This document shows, one piece after another, positions 1 to 12,042 of a stretch of DNA of 64,000 nt (positions within the stretch are counted from its first letter, which is position 1; each line of letters begins with the position of its first letter). The position numbers and the translations under genes were made by a program. Below the pieces are notes generated by a model. It ran no database searches, was not told where the DNA came from, and saw only the letters and a program-made list of their open reading frames with translations. This DNA comes from Mangifera indica (lineage: Eukaryota; Streptophyta; Magnoliopsida; Sapindales; Anacardiaceae): the NCBI RefSeq assembly GCF_011075055.1, contig NC_058137.1:22491463-22555462 (forward strand). Direction: 5' to 3'.

Positions 1-193
1 CCAAAATAATTTCAAAATGAAGATAAATACAATATATTGTCCACTTCCATAAATATCAAACATCAACTTAGAGAAAACCTAGGATAAAATGGTCATCACC
101 TAACATAATCTACAAGATTTGACCCCACAAGCGCAATTGCATAAAACCAATGGAAAGCTCAACTCGGTTCCAACCATGCTATAAAAGACATAC

Positions 194-1836
194 CATTTTT
201 GGATTTTGATAGGCAATTTTCCCACATACTGTACAAATAGCTCTCATCCTTTCCTCTCCATCTGGTATATCATATTTAGTTGGGCCTCCACACCACTGAC
301 AGAAATTTATCTTACGAGCATATCCCTACAAGATATGATAGGCAAAAACTGTGACAAATAAGGGTATGTAGAAAAAATTAATATACTATATCAGGATTCT
401 TAGTCTTAGGTTGGTTTGATAGATTACATATACCCAAAAAAAAAAAAAAAAAAAACTCACTGACTTTAGTGCTATAACATAATACATATTCTACATTGCT
501 CAATTAAAGTGACTAATTCGCAACCACCTTTTGACAATAATCAGCTGAGGCTACCACTACCAGTGAGAACTCCAATATTAATGCTTAGTGCAAAATATTT
601 ACCATCAAATGAGAAGAACGCATCATGTCAAATTGTCCAGAACAAGCTCTTTCACAAACACTTCAAAAGAAACAAAAACTCACCATGTGATGAACATCAG
701 CCTGGGGTGATTATTGGGAGTACATCCCACATGCCTAAAATCAGTTCATACACGTTATCCATGCCGAAGAAAAGTTGTTAAGATAACAACAAGAACAAAT
801 TTCCATATCCCACAAATTTCCCAGCTAAAAATTTGTAGGGCTGGAATTAGCCCTTTATTTATAACTCATGAACAGACCAAGAATTTCTAGGTGTAAAACT
901 ATTAAAATTTCAATATATCTTACAATAGGAGAGGAGAGAACAAAAAAAATTTAGAATATTTCATGAGAGTAATATTCAGGAAGTAAAATAATTCAATTTC
1001 TAGCAACAAACCTAAACCAAAAACACGGTTCACATTGCACGAACTTCAGCGCTTAAGCTATTCACAAACCCAAATTTAAATTACCTAGTGGAACAAATAA
1101 AAGTAGGCAAGCTGAAAGGTCAAATGTTCAACTGAACTAACAGGAAGATACCTCCAAATACAGCATCCAAACTAAATCAAAAGCTTATATTTCACACAAC
1201 GTGACTCAATAACATCCGAAAGCAGCGAGCAAGTCCATTATTTTAAATCATTATGCAGAAACAAATGTTTCCTCCATGTAGTCACTGAAACTTCAATCTT
1301 GTTCCTTTGCAAACCCATCAAAGACCAAACTCAAAATCACACGAAAAAGATTTAAAAAAAAAAAAAACTTTAAAACTGAATTCATTTCCAATAAACGATT
1401 AGAATATAATCATTATGCATAAACAAATACTTTCCACGTTCTATCATAAACCCACCAAACTGGAAATCCAAAAAATCCCCAAAAAAAAGAGTAATCTTAA
1501 AACTAAAAATCAAATATTTATCCAAATTCAGAATTTCAAAAGAATCCAAATCAAACCCATCAATGTAAAGAACATAAACTACCAGAGAGAACTCACAGCA
1601 GACTGAACAGAAACTTGAGAAGAAGAAACAGCCTCAGGGTTGGACTCAGACTTTGACCCAGTTGCAAAAACTCGATTGGCAATAAAACAACGAGTTCCAC
1701 GAGGCGAAAACGGTGGCGTGGCAAGCCTTGTTATTGTGCCAGTTGGAGATGAAAACGCCAGTGGGTTATGAGTTTTTCTCCAAATTTGTGAAACGAATCC
1801 GGTTGAAGAACCAAGAATCTGAATAGCTTTGAGCAT
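194..1836 (-). CDS. NUDT23: Nudix hydrolase 23, chloroplastic (5' part; continues beyond window start)
   Basis: Two exons are visible on the minus strand: 1836-1597 (starts MLKAIQILG; 80 codons, Ser/Thr/Arg-rich, like a chloroplast transit peptide) and 325-194, joined in phase 0. The first ends at a GTGAGT donor; the second starts after TTGTAG and ends at GTATGT. Exon 2 encodes [20 protein letters not shown] and then a second Cys pair (CTVCGK) before YQNPKM. This CxxC-CxxC zinc-ribbon segment precedes the Nudix fold in plant NUDT23, an ADP-ribose/FAD pyrophosphatase of chloroplasts linked to flavin turnover. The Nudix box itself lies off the left edge, so catalytic residues cannot be checked. 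Intron 1 (326-1596) is 1.27 kb and AT-rich. The identification rests on remembered similarity to the Arabidopsis protein and is strong for this segment. Confidence 0.87.
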
Positions 1837-2556
1837 AGCGCCGTGAAAATGGAATCTTTACAGGAATGAACTGGATTGTAAGAGAGACAAAAAGAGTCGG
1901 TTAAAAGCCGAGCATAGAAGAGTAACAGGAGTTTGAAGGACGATGATTGGGTTGGTGCGGAGACAAAGCTAATGAGCTCGAAGTGTTTTCCTGGACGATA
2001 CTACAATGAAAAGAAAATGGCAATGTTTTCATTTTGGATATGAATCTTAAAAATTTTCAAGAAGGAATTATCTTATTTTTATGGTATTAATTAATTAATT
2101 AATTTATCACTTGTTTTTTAAACAGAAAGTATCAAGAAACAAAGGGTAATTAATTAATTAACTTGTCCAATTCAGAGAAACAAAGGGTAATTAATTAAAG
2201 TTATCCAATTAACGGGTTTCATGGATACGGGTGGACTTAAAACTTTAGTTTGATTCCAAAATTAGGCTTCACTCAATTTAGATGGGCTTGATTTTATTTA
2301 AGTTGAATTAAAATTAAATTAAAAAAGCTAATTTGTTTTTAAAACCTAACTAAATCCGAGTTAAACTTATGTTTTGTTTAAATTTATAATGTCAATTTGT
2401 TTCTTTAATTTATAATTTAAATTTATAACCTATAATTCAAATTTATAATTTAAATTCATAAATAAAATTTTTAACTTGGTTCCATAACTCCTTTTACTAT
2501 AAAATGTTTAATCTTTAAGAAGTGGGTCTTTTCGTAACTCATCAAATTTTGCTCAA

Positions 2557-3158
2557 GGCCAAACCCTAACAATTAATAATTTTCTCCCAACCCAAGTTTT
2601 CAAAAATAACATTTTCCCCCCTAAGGTTTACAAACTTTCAGGTTAAATTTTTTGACAACGACCGACGATCTCCAGATGACATCTCTTCCTCCCCAACATC
2701 TCATCTTTTCGACCATGCGACATCTTTCCCTCCTAGACATCGTCATCGACAAAGACGACGTGTCTTCTTAAAGACAATGTCTTCATCAGAGATGAAGATG
2801 ATTCGTCTTCGTCTCAAATCTTCATCGACGACGACGCCATAAAATATCGGAAGTGTACGACCGAAAGGAGGGGCTATCGAAAAGAGAGAGTAAGTGCTTG
2901 AAGATCGTCGATCATCGTCGAAAAAATTAGATCTGAAAGTTTGGAAACCTTAGAGGGGGGGGGGGGGGGGGGAATGCAGTTTTTGAAAACTTGGGTTAGA
3001 AGGAAAGTGTTAGTTTTTAGAGTTTGGGAGGAAAAATGATATGACCAACGAACTCAGTTAAGTTTAATGGTTTGTGGGTAATTAAATAGGATTTTCAAAG
3101 TTAACGAAAAAAATTAAAAAAAAAAGCATACCTTGGGGTGGGAAATAGTTCTTTGGCC
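2557..3158. mobile_element. Mutator-like non-autonomous element A (602 bp, 9-bp TSD)
   Basis: The element begins GGCCAAA and ends TTTGGCC. It is flanked by identical 9-bp copies of TTTGCTCAA (2548-2556 and 3159-3167), the target-duplication length of the Mutator superfamily. The right end matches the ends of element C (15719-16543). The left terminal repeat looks internally deleted, because only GGCCAAA remains before subterminal sequence. Inside is a GC-richer part with many GACGA/TCGTC words and a run of 18 G near 2957. There is no transposase, so it is a mobilised derivative. It lies between the NUDT23 and DnaJ genes. Confidence 0.85.
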
Positions 3159-3739
3159 TTTGCTCAACTCCATTCAAATCTAGCACTAAATGAAGAGGCG
3201 TCCAATTGTCTTCTCTAGACGGTAGGCACAAAAAGAATGTCAAATCGTTTCTTTAGACGACGGAAATCTATCCAGCCGATTGAAGCCTGGACTCCTACAC
3301 AGTTTATCACCGTTCTAGAAGATACTCCGCAGGTGTAAGTCTATCTTACAACAGAAGATAATATAACTGAACAACAATCATCAACATTTATTGTTAAATG
3401 CTTGTATTGCCGCAACAATTTGACGGTTCACATGAGAAAATATTGCAAAATAATGGAACATTCTAAAGTTGCATTGCAACAAGGTATACAAATGAACCCT
3501 AAATTTAAAATCTTGTTTCAAGACAACAGTGCAGTGGAGTTTGTAATTTCTATCAAGACTCAACTTGGTTTATTCTGAAAGAATGATCATGTAAACCTGA
3601 ATTTTGAGATAAGAATTGGCAATGGAATGGCAAAACTCGATCAAACAGAATCAGCTCATTGCATCTGCTAGTGTGCTTTCGAGAGTTGGCGAGAGTTAAA
3701 TGGAAATAGCTTCCTGATTCAGCAAGAATTGCGATAACC

Positions 3740-6700
3740 TTAGTTCACACCTAGTTTGTCACATAAAGATCGGTATGCTTGACTGCACAACTTGAATTTT
3801 TCCTCTGCAACAACCTGTTAATAGTAGTCTAACCGTTAGAACCAACCATTGGCGGCGACAAAAGAAGCTGAAGAAAAAAGATTCAGGCAGCTGAAATAAA
3901 ACAAGCATACTCCGTTAATATCATGAACGAATCCTATGATACTAAATGACTTGGATACAGGCTACACTTATTGAAGAGATCATTTGTTCATTGTACAACA
4001 ACTAGTATCGTAGAGGTCATAAGACCCAAGTCATTTTTTAAGGAGGGGCTCGCCATAATACTCCACAAAGCAAAACATGAATGGAAGTTTAGGGCAAAAA
4101 TGAATAATGGGCAAGCAACTGTGATTAGTACCTTGGAAGAGCCTTGGTGACGATCTGGATGCCATTTCAGTGCACAAGCTCTATATTTGAGGTTAAGCAG
4201 ATGGAGATCAGACTAATGAGGAAAGCATCTTCCCATTGGCAACACTGATGCTTGGAAAATAAAGAAACAATACAAAGGATAAACAACCAAAAAATACTGA
4301 ATCAGAAGCAAAATAACCTAATCGACCACCGATAGTGAGCCAAAGAGAATCATTGAGAGCTTATGCAGTTTTGACTTCCTCGAGTTTGAGAGGACCATAA
4401 GCACTTAGTCCAAGAGCCAGCCTATTTGAAGCCATATCTGGGTCTAAATTGTCTGATTCAGTTGAGGACTCATATTCCTCTTCAAATTGGGCTTTCCAAT
4501 TCCTGTAATTCGTATAGCTATAATAATTGTTCGATGAACTCTTCCATTTAGTATTCTCTTCATTAATGAAGGAACAATAGAAGCAGCCACTCCTGCCAAA
4601 TAAAGATCCCAAAACCCTCTCTACATGAACATCAATTTCATCATCACTTTCAGAAACTGGAACCTCCTATGTAAAATTGAAAAACGCATCAGTATTTATT
4701 CAGTATAGTTTTACAAAATTGTTTTGGCTAAGTAATAAAATGGGAAATTGAATCTTAGAGTTGCTAATTTGTTTAATATCATTTTTTTTCAAAATAATAT
4801 CATGAAAATGAAAGCAATAAAAAAACAGTATGACGAGTTTTTTCTAAATAATATATATATTATTAAAAATAGCTTAGTAATATTTTTAGTAATTTGAAAA
4901 TTAAATTAAAATTATTTATAAAAAGCACACAACTCAAAAGTACCTTAAGATTTCGACAGATGAACATTTAAAAATAGAAAAAAAGCATACATGCGAATAT
5001 CTAAAAATTTAGAAGAAAAGTGTAGAAGTGTTTTTTCCTTTTTTCATATTCTCTATGTTCATAAGTGACAAAAAGAATTTTCAATGTGTTAGGATTGCGA
5101 CATTTGTCTTCAATCCAACGGTTAACTTTTATTATAAATATATGTGTTAGGTTTCAAAAGAAAAAAAAAGAAGAAAAACATTAGGGTTTTGGTTTGAGGG
5201 CAGCCATCTTTGGCTGATTTAGGGAGGTCTCCGGCGCCTCGAACAGCTGGAAAATAGGAGGTCCCGAACTCCTCGAAATGTTCGGTTTATCATTGTAATG
5301 TTTTGGTTAATAAAATAGTTTAGTTTATTATGTTTTTTGTGTTTTAATTTTGTGTTTGAGTAGAATAAGAATTGGGTTCCTAACACAATGTAATAGAGAT
5401 ACAAAATGAAAATGCATGACAAACAAATTTTCTATGTTTCACAAGACTAAAATATGGAAAACTTGAAAATTAGGTTGTAAACCAAGAGGACCAAATTTTC
5501 CAAGCAGTTCTACCAATTATATTAAAGCCAAGTCCTTCAAGTGTCCTTACTTCTATCCCAGTATTGTCGACCCTGGTTCCAATTATTTTTGGATCTCCCA
5601 CAATATTGTTTTTTAAACCATGATGGACCTTTGCTTGTCAATGGATCATCCTCATGAAGGTCATCTCGCCAACTCTGAGTGCAGAAAATGTTATTTATAA
5701 AAGAACAGCTAAATAATTAAAAATAAATTTAAATAAATGATTTAGCTATACATACCGCTATTTTAAAACCCAAACCGGCCAGTCCAACAGAGAACCAGTG
5801 CTCAATCCAGCCTAGGTCGTGACTAAAACCCTTTTTAGCCATTAGAATCACATTAGACCGCAAAATTGATCATTTAACTGACACTTAAAAAAAAATTCTT
5901 ACAACACCCAGTACCTGTGAGATTTTAACAGCTAGCTACCTCCCATATCTAAAGTTTCATCCTTGCATACCACACTAATTTCTTCAATTACTTGTAATCC
6001 AAAAATTGAAGAAAACAAAATCAAGACTTCAAAGCATTCAATTTAAAATATGTCCATTAACAGACTAGATAATAAAAGCAGTCTACAAGAGGAGTAATAA
6101 CATTTATATGAGGGTTACAGTGTCGTACAATTATTTAGTTCAGCTAACAACATCAGAAGATAATTTACACAAATTAAGAGCGGAATGATACTAAAATATC
6201 ATTCCTTACAATTCTTCATTTTAACGAATGAAAAGAAAAAGATAATAGTAATTATATAATCAGTAAGGCTCATCCTCACACGAATCACCAAACCCAACTC
6301 AAAAATCAAATTTTAAGCCTCAGGCTGTCAAGCATTATATGAAAACACCACAAATAAGTAGAAAAAACATCAATTTCACTTAAACCCATCAAAATAAACA
6401 AGTAATGAACCGAGTCAGATTAACGAAAGAGAGCAAAAATTCAAAGCCTCAAGCATCATGTCAAAGACACCATAAATCAGCAGAAACAATCCACATAAAA
6501 TAAAGGCAAAACGAAGAGAACCCATTAAAATTGAAGCAAAACGAAGAGACCCCATCAAAATCAGCCCCAAACATAATCCTAAGCGCAGCCAATCAACCAA
6601 AAAGAAAATTTTCAAACAAACCCATTATAATATACAAAATAATGAATATATCCCAGACAGAAAAGAGAGAGATAAAAGCACGCTCACCGGCGTTTGCCAA

Positions 6701-6807
6701 TATCTTCGTCGTTTACGCTCAAGAACAGGAGTTGAATGAAACATAGCGAGCCTCAGTTGACTTTGGCTTTGTAGGTTGAAAATCGCCCCCTTCATTGCGC
6801 CATTCAT
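3740..6807 (-). CDS. J-domain (DnaJ/HSP40-like) protein, gene probably damaged
   Basis: Five minus-strand pieces are visible. Exon 1 is 6807-6688 (MNGAMKGAIF..., basic, organelle-type N-terminus, GTGAGC donor). Exon 2 is 5674-5551 (SWRDDLHEDDPLTSKGPSWF). Exon 3 runs from 4666 to about 4364 (EVPVSESDDE... to ALGLSAYGPLKLEEVKTA). Exon 4 is 4180-4132 (ACALKWHPDRHQGSSK, containing the HPD motif). Exon 5 is 3814-3740 (VVAEEKFKLCSQAYRSLCDK, stop). The J-domain is therefore C-terminal, as in a family of plant organelle-type DnaJ proteins (compare At2g42080, from memory); HPD stimulates Hsp70 ATPase. Two faults stand out. Exon 2 ends in phase 1 while exon 3 reads only in phase 0, and exon 3 has no GT donor where the J-domain splice should be. 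A missed micro-exon could explain the first fault but not the second. A solo LTR sits in intron 2. Confidence 0.68.
5087..5385. mobile_element. Solo LTR with 5-bp target duplication
   Basis: The sequence starts TGTTAGGA and ends TCCTAACA, an LTR-type TG...CA terminal inverted repeat. It is bracketed by CAATG at 5082-5086 and 5386-5390, a perfect 5-bp target duplication. Read on the plus strand it has a TATAAATA-like box near 5135, a leader-like GC-rich section, and an AATAAAA signal near 5310, the layout expected for a U3-R-U5 LTR. No internal retroelement sequence is attached, so it is a solo LTR left by LTR-LTR recombination. It lies in intron 2 of the J-domain gene, in the opposite orientation to that gene. 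Confidence 0.85.
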
Positions 6808-6889
6808 TTCTGAAACTCAACCAGAAATCAGTGAGAGAGACTGCGAATGTTTATGCTGCTGCTCGCTTCAGAGCATTAGTGCAAATGGG

Positions 6890-8278
6890 GTCGTGCTAGG
6901 AATATCGTACCCAACCACTCATACCCTAAACCGGACCGGCTATGGCGTGGCCTGGCATAAATTATACCCGGGCCCTGGCCTGAAAAATGAGGCCCGGCTT
7001 AAGCCAGGGTTTAACAGTGAAAAAGTTGCCATCCGCAACTAAAGGCAATAGTAGGCCGGGTAAGGTCTAAGACCATGAGAATGGGCTAATAAAAATATAA
7101 GACCCACGGTCTGATCCCATATATATAGTATCGACCCATTAATTTTTTTTATATTTAAATTTTTTTAAATCGTCAACTGTAACAAGTCATTCCAAGAGTA
7201 ACTTACAATCTAATCCGACGTACTACAATAACAGATTAGACCTTTTGTGGCAATATCTTTTTCCAAATTTTGGGCTGGATTACAAGCTTATCCAACCCAA
7301 TTGATGCCTCTCTCTATTATCTTCCTTAAAAGTTGACATATTTTTTTAAGTAATTAACTTAAATAATTAGAATGTAAATTTTATAATAAAATTAATCATC
7401 TTACAATATTAGGTTGCAAAGTTACGGGTAAAAGAAAATTGAGAGCATAAAAAATATAAAAGGGCATTTATATTTTTCTAAGGAAAAAAGGTAATTGTAC
7501 AGTTATGTCACATATAAAATTAGGTTCAAACTCAAATTTAAAAATTGAATTCAAACTCAAATTTAAAAATTAAATATTTTCAAACTCGAACTAAATTAGA
7601 AAAAAAAATATAATAATTTTTATATTTGTATTTCCACTTAATTGAATCGTTTCAAACAATGACTAAATTTATGGTAATGATTTATTTAAAATTAACAAAA
7701 TATCGTATAAATGATTGGAGCATTTGCAATGCAACCCTATGATTTTACAATTGAAAATCATATTAAGAATCAAATATTAATTTTGATTTTTAAGTAATTG
7801 AGTTGATATTTTATATACTAAAAAAATGGTATTTAGAATAAGTTGAATTCTTTTTTTATAATATAAGATAAGTTACAAGATGTAGGTAATATCTAAATTA
7901 ACCCATTCAAGGGTTTATATAACTGAATAATATTATGTATATATATAATACATAATTTAAGTAAATAAATAGATATATCATCATATGATTAAATGTTATT
8001 TAATTTTTAATATTTAAAATAATTTAATCATATGATAATACATTATTTATATATCTAAATAATACAATAAAAATATGTATGCATAATTTTATTATAAAAT
8101 CAATATCACAATATCATTTTTTATTTTAAGTAATTAAGATTTTATTGAAATATTCACGGAAAAAGGTTCGACCAGCTTTAAAGTTTATACTGTATTTTTT
8201 ATTTATTTTGAGTTGAATGTGAAATTTGATTTTCAGATCTTTAATCAATAATAACTAAATTCTCATCATATAATATAA
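6890..8278. other. Intergenic AT-rich stretch with a GC-rich repeat-like patch
   Basis: No gene is recognised here. Bases 6920-7110 hold clustered GGCCCGG/CCGGGCC-type words, resembling hAT-type miniature elements, but I could not define ends or a target duplication. The remainder is AT-rich with stacked ATATAT and AATTTAAA words. Confidence 0.3.
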
Positions 8279-9056
8279 GGCCAAAGGGTTATTTCTTACC
8301 CAAATTTTAACCCAACTTTAAAAACACACTCACAATAGATTGAAAAACCTAAACACATACTCATGAGTTATTGACTATTAAAAATTTTAGTTAAAAATAA
8401 AGATAAAATCGTTATTTTACCACTAAACCCTAAAACCTTAGAAGTTAATATCATTTTCCCTTAGATTTTAAAAATTAACACTTTACCATATTCTCAAAGT
8501 TTGAAAATTTTAGATTTTACCCTTAGAATTTGTTTTCCTTCTTCAGCTGCCACCATTCTAATTGATGATCACATTTTTCACTTATCTTTCAAATCTAGCC
8601 ACGAAGAATAATGAAGCATTGTCATTTGTTGTGTTGTCCAAATACGATGATGAAACATCATTCTTTATCGCTTTTTTCTAATCTAAATGATGTTTCATTG
8701 TCCAAAAGGGTCGTCCTTCATCGGAGAAGATTATCAATCAAATTCCCTAACCTTAAGATCAATAGTTGGATTTCTTAACCCATTAGAGATGAAACCTATA
8801 AATTTGGGGGGGAGGAGAAAGTGAATTTTTCAAAGTTTAATCATAAGGAAAAATTATTAGTTTTTTAAATTAAGGGTCACAAATAATAAAAAATTTTAAA
8901 GTTTTAAGGTTCAAGGGTAAAATAACAATTTTACTTTTATCTTTAATTGAAAATTTTAATAGTAGTTAACTTATAGATGAGTGTTTGAGTTTTTTATCTG
9001 TCATGAATATGTTTTTAAAATTAAACTAAAACTTGGATGATAAATAGTCCTTTGAC
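8279..9056. mobile_element. Mutator-like non-autonomous element B (degenerate)
   Basis: It starts GGCCAAAGGGTTATTTC. The right end, reverse-complemented, reads GTCAAAGGACTATTT, and the similarity continues for about 100 bp as a diverged terminal inverted repeat. It shares with elements A, C and D the subterminal AAATCG...TTTTAC words, a G-tract (GGGGGGG near 8802) and an interior without a long ORF. The 9-bp flanks (ATAATATAA and ATATAATAC) only partly match, so the insertion is older. It lies downstream of the defensin-like gene. Confidence 0.65.
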
Positions 9057-9121
9057 ATATAATACAATAAGTAAACTCGCTGATATATGGTATGGATAAT
9101 ACCATGAAAATTAAAATATTT

Positions 9122-9278
9122 TCATTCTAATGACAAGAAATTGCTAACTAAAACTTGAGGTTTTAATACATATTTTGTGTAGCAATAAAAGATTTTTATT
9201 CATTCTGATAACAAGAAATTGCTAAATAAAACTTGAACATATTCATGCACCGTGTAGCAATAAAAGATTTTTAGTTCT
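9122..9278. repeat. Tandem duplication of a 75-78 bp unit
   Basis: Two near-identical copies lie head to tail. Both contain ACAAGAAATTGCTAA (from 9133 and from 9211) and GTGTAGCAATAAAAGATTTT (ending near 9195 and near 9271). The repeat lies just 3' of the minus-strand defensin-like gene and may be part of its 3' UTR or polyadenylation region. Confidence 0.8.
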
Positions 9279-9317
9279 TGATTTATTTAGCATTTCTTTT
9301 GGAAGATTAACAAATCA

Positions 9318-9658
9318 TTAACAATTGTAGATGCAAACACAACTAGAATCCTGTGATCCAGGATTTGGAACACATTGATACCCATCAGAGGATGTGCCAT
9401 GCTTTGCATAGCACTTTCGCCCACAATCAGGAGTGTTACATCCTGTCTTGTACAATGGTTCTTGGCATAATTTGTTGGAGGTTGCTTGTGACACCACCGA
9501 CGTAGCAACACCTATAAACAATATAATAACAAAAGTTATGAGAGCCATCACAAAATCCGAAATTTTACTAGTCGGTTCAATTCTAAAAGAGAAAAAAGAA
9601 ACTTACAAGAAAAGAAGAGAGCAAGCAGAAGGATGGCAGAAAATTGAGTAGTCTTCAT
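9318..9658 (-). CDS. Defensin-like (LCR-type) secreted cysteine-rich peptide
   Basis: There are two exons, 9658-9607 (MKTTQFSAILLLALFFS) and 9511-9318, split by a 95-bp intron with a GTAAGT donor and a TATAG acceptor; the split codon is Cys. The product is 81 residues: a hydrophobic signal peptide ending near VVSQ, then a small mature domain with eight Cys. Their spacing is C-x8-C-x4-C-x3-C-x12-C-x10-C-x-C-x3-C, ending in Cys. An exon 1 carrying most of the signal peptide and an exon 2 carrying the mature domain is the usual architecture of plant defensin-like genes, whose products are exported and act in defence or reproductive signalling. A TATATA box lies at 9734-9739, 76 bp upstream of the start. 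Which subgroup it belongs to is not clear. Confidence 0.85.
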
Positions 9659-9733
9659 GTTTTTACTTTGAGTTTAGGGTGTGAAAATGTGATTTTCAGA
9701 TGTTTGACGGCCTTTGGGGGAGCAAGCTATGCA

Positions 9734-9739
9734 TATATA
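9734..9739 (-). promoter_or_regulatory. TATA box of the defensin-like gene
   Basis: TATATA lies 76 bp upstream of the ATG at 9658 on the minus strand, the expected position for a short leader. Confidence 0.55.
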
Positions 9740-9744
9740 ACTAA

Positions 9745-11195
9745 CTTATTCGTTGAAAAGATTCCCATATGTAATTTTTTTTTTACCATTTACATGGTGC
9801 GGTTCATATGGAAACTATAGTAAACTTTCCTATTTGCCTTGTTGGGTTAAAAATTTCTAAATGAACTGAAGGAAGATTATTTGAATAGTGCAAACAACTG
9901 TGTCATGAACATGGTAAGAAAAGTTGTACATGTATATATCATTGGCTTATAACATTTAACCACATATGCCGGCGGGTTTATTTGCAAACAATAAAATTAT
10001 TTTCCTTATTTGTTATATATAGATTAATTCACACAATTCTAGTAAATTTATTCATGCATAATCCCATTTGTGTATGCACTGATATATATTTGTGTATCAA
10101 AAGTAATATCCAATTATATAATAATATATAAAAATTAATGATAAAATAACATCTAATCACATGATAATATATCTATGTGTATGTATATTTGTTTACCAAA
10201 AGTGTGCATATGTAGTATTGGTCTATCAATAATTAACATTGATTTATTGCATACATAAAACTTATAAAATTAATTAAACTATGAGTACACATTTGATGCA
10301 TATCATCATATGATTATGTAATTTTTAATTAAGAAAAAACACTCTATTATGTGATGACACACATAAATGTACACATATTTATGTATTTAAATTGTTTATA
10401 TATAATATTACTCTTATAAAATACTAAAATTAAAAGTTTTATTGATTCAAACAAATATGATGCTGTAGAATCAATTTTAAATCTAATCGATTATTAATCC
10501 AGTGAAATTAGTCTTCTTTTCTTGTATATTCTTACAATCAAGTTTATTGGATCTTTTCTTACAAGTCCAATTAACTCAATAGTCCACATTTGTATAGTTA
10601 TAACATATGTTTTATTTGTAAATATATGAGGTATCCAATAAAACTGATCACAATATACCTATAAAACTTAATTTAATTTGTACAAATTTTATAGGATTTA
10701 TAATAAATTTATGAAATTTAATTTAATTAGAACTTTTCATAGGAAATAAAAAATTTAAAACAATTTTCAAGAAATTTAAACAATTTAATAGGTTTTTTTT
10801 TCAAAAATAATACAAGTTTATAGGTTTTTTCCTTAAGTTTTGTTTTTATTTCCTTTGAAATTTTCTGAGAAAAAATAACAAGAATATTCAATAAATTTAT
10901 GAAATAGTGTAGTGAATTGTCTATTATGCCCATAGATACCGAATGAAATGAGTCGTAAGGCATTTGGATAAAGGAAAGGGCAAAAACGGTTCTTAAGACC
11001 GAAACAATCGCAAGACGGGCCAGCTGGAAGCACGATGAGGAAGGAAGAATGTGGATGGGCTAATGATGTGATGATGGGAAAGGGACGGTCAGGATGCAAT
11101 TGGGATGCATTTGAGGTTAATTTAAGATTGAATTTCATTTCATTTCCCTGAGCTTCTCTTTTTTAAAACTAGAAGGCGGGTACCTTCAAGCACTC
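9745..11195. other. Intergenic AT-rich region
   Basis: No gene or RNA is recognised between the defensin-like gene and the actin leader. The AT-rich part has several short near-repeats of the type ATCATATGATAA(T). Bases 10930-11200 are less AT-rich and probably hold the actin promoter. Confidence 0.4.
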
Positions 11196-11199
11196 GAAC

Positions 11200-12027
11200 C
11201 AACCGGTTGCCCACACCACAGTCGAGGAGAGCGAAACAGGAAAAAAAAAAAAAAAACTTCAAATCTAAAGGTAGTATAATTTCTTCTTCGACTTCGATTT
11301 TCAGCCTTTTTCTTTTTAATTTTGATTTTGATTTTTTTTGTTTACAAGATTTGTTGATCTTATAATTTGGTGATACGATAATGATATTCAAAATTTTCGA
11401 GAAAACAGATTCCTTTTTTTGTTTTTGTTAATTTGATCGATCATCTTTGAATTTTTAAAAAGAAATGGTCGGTAACGTTATCGTACCGGTATTATCAAAA
11501 TGGGCTGTTGCAGTATATATTGTATATATCTCGTGTTTTAAGATGTCAATGCAACCAAATTTCTATCTGGTGATATTGTCGTAGTTGTAATGATGTTGCT
11601 TTGCAAATGAGAAGAAATTGGGTTTTTGTTTTTGTTGGTATTATTGGTTTGAATTGAATTTTTCGTTTTGGGTTTTGATTCTGTTTTATTTAGATATTTG
11701 TATACATTATGTATAGATCTTGTAATTTCATGAATTGATCATCAAAATTTTTCCAAAAAATAAAATTAGTGGCCGTAATATTACCGGACGGATCAGAATG
11801 GCTGGGCCGGTAATTCTAAGTCTGCAATGGGTCTGGTAACTTTTTGTAGGACTTGTATAGCTATAATATAAATCCTGTAAGGTTACTGGGCCCGCAAATA
11901 AGTTCTCAGTGTTGTGCGTATTACTTTTTGTTGTTTATGATGATGATGTAGAGTGAAATTGAGAAGAAGTGATTCCTGATGGATCAAAATTTGTGTGTGT
12001 ATGTGGTTTTTTTTTTTTTTTAAGCAG
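11200..12027 (+). promoter_or_regulatory. Actin 5' leader exon and leader intron
   Basis: A leader exon ends at 11270 (CTAAAG before GTAGTA). The acceptor is a T-run followed by AAGCAG at 12027, 15 bp before the ATG. Plant actin genes typically carry a leader intron just upstream of the start codon that raises expression. The intron is 757 bp. The transcription start was not located. Confidence 0.7.
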
Positions 12028-12042
12028 AGGAATATATAAAAA

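Noticed and set aside
6415..6615. Hydrophobic minus-strand ORF
   Set aside because: It falls in intron 1 of the J-domain gene, contains an internal ILMGSLRFA repeat, and has no family resemblance.
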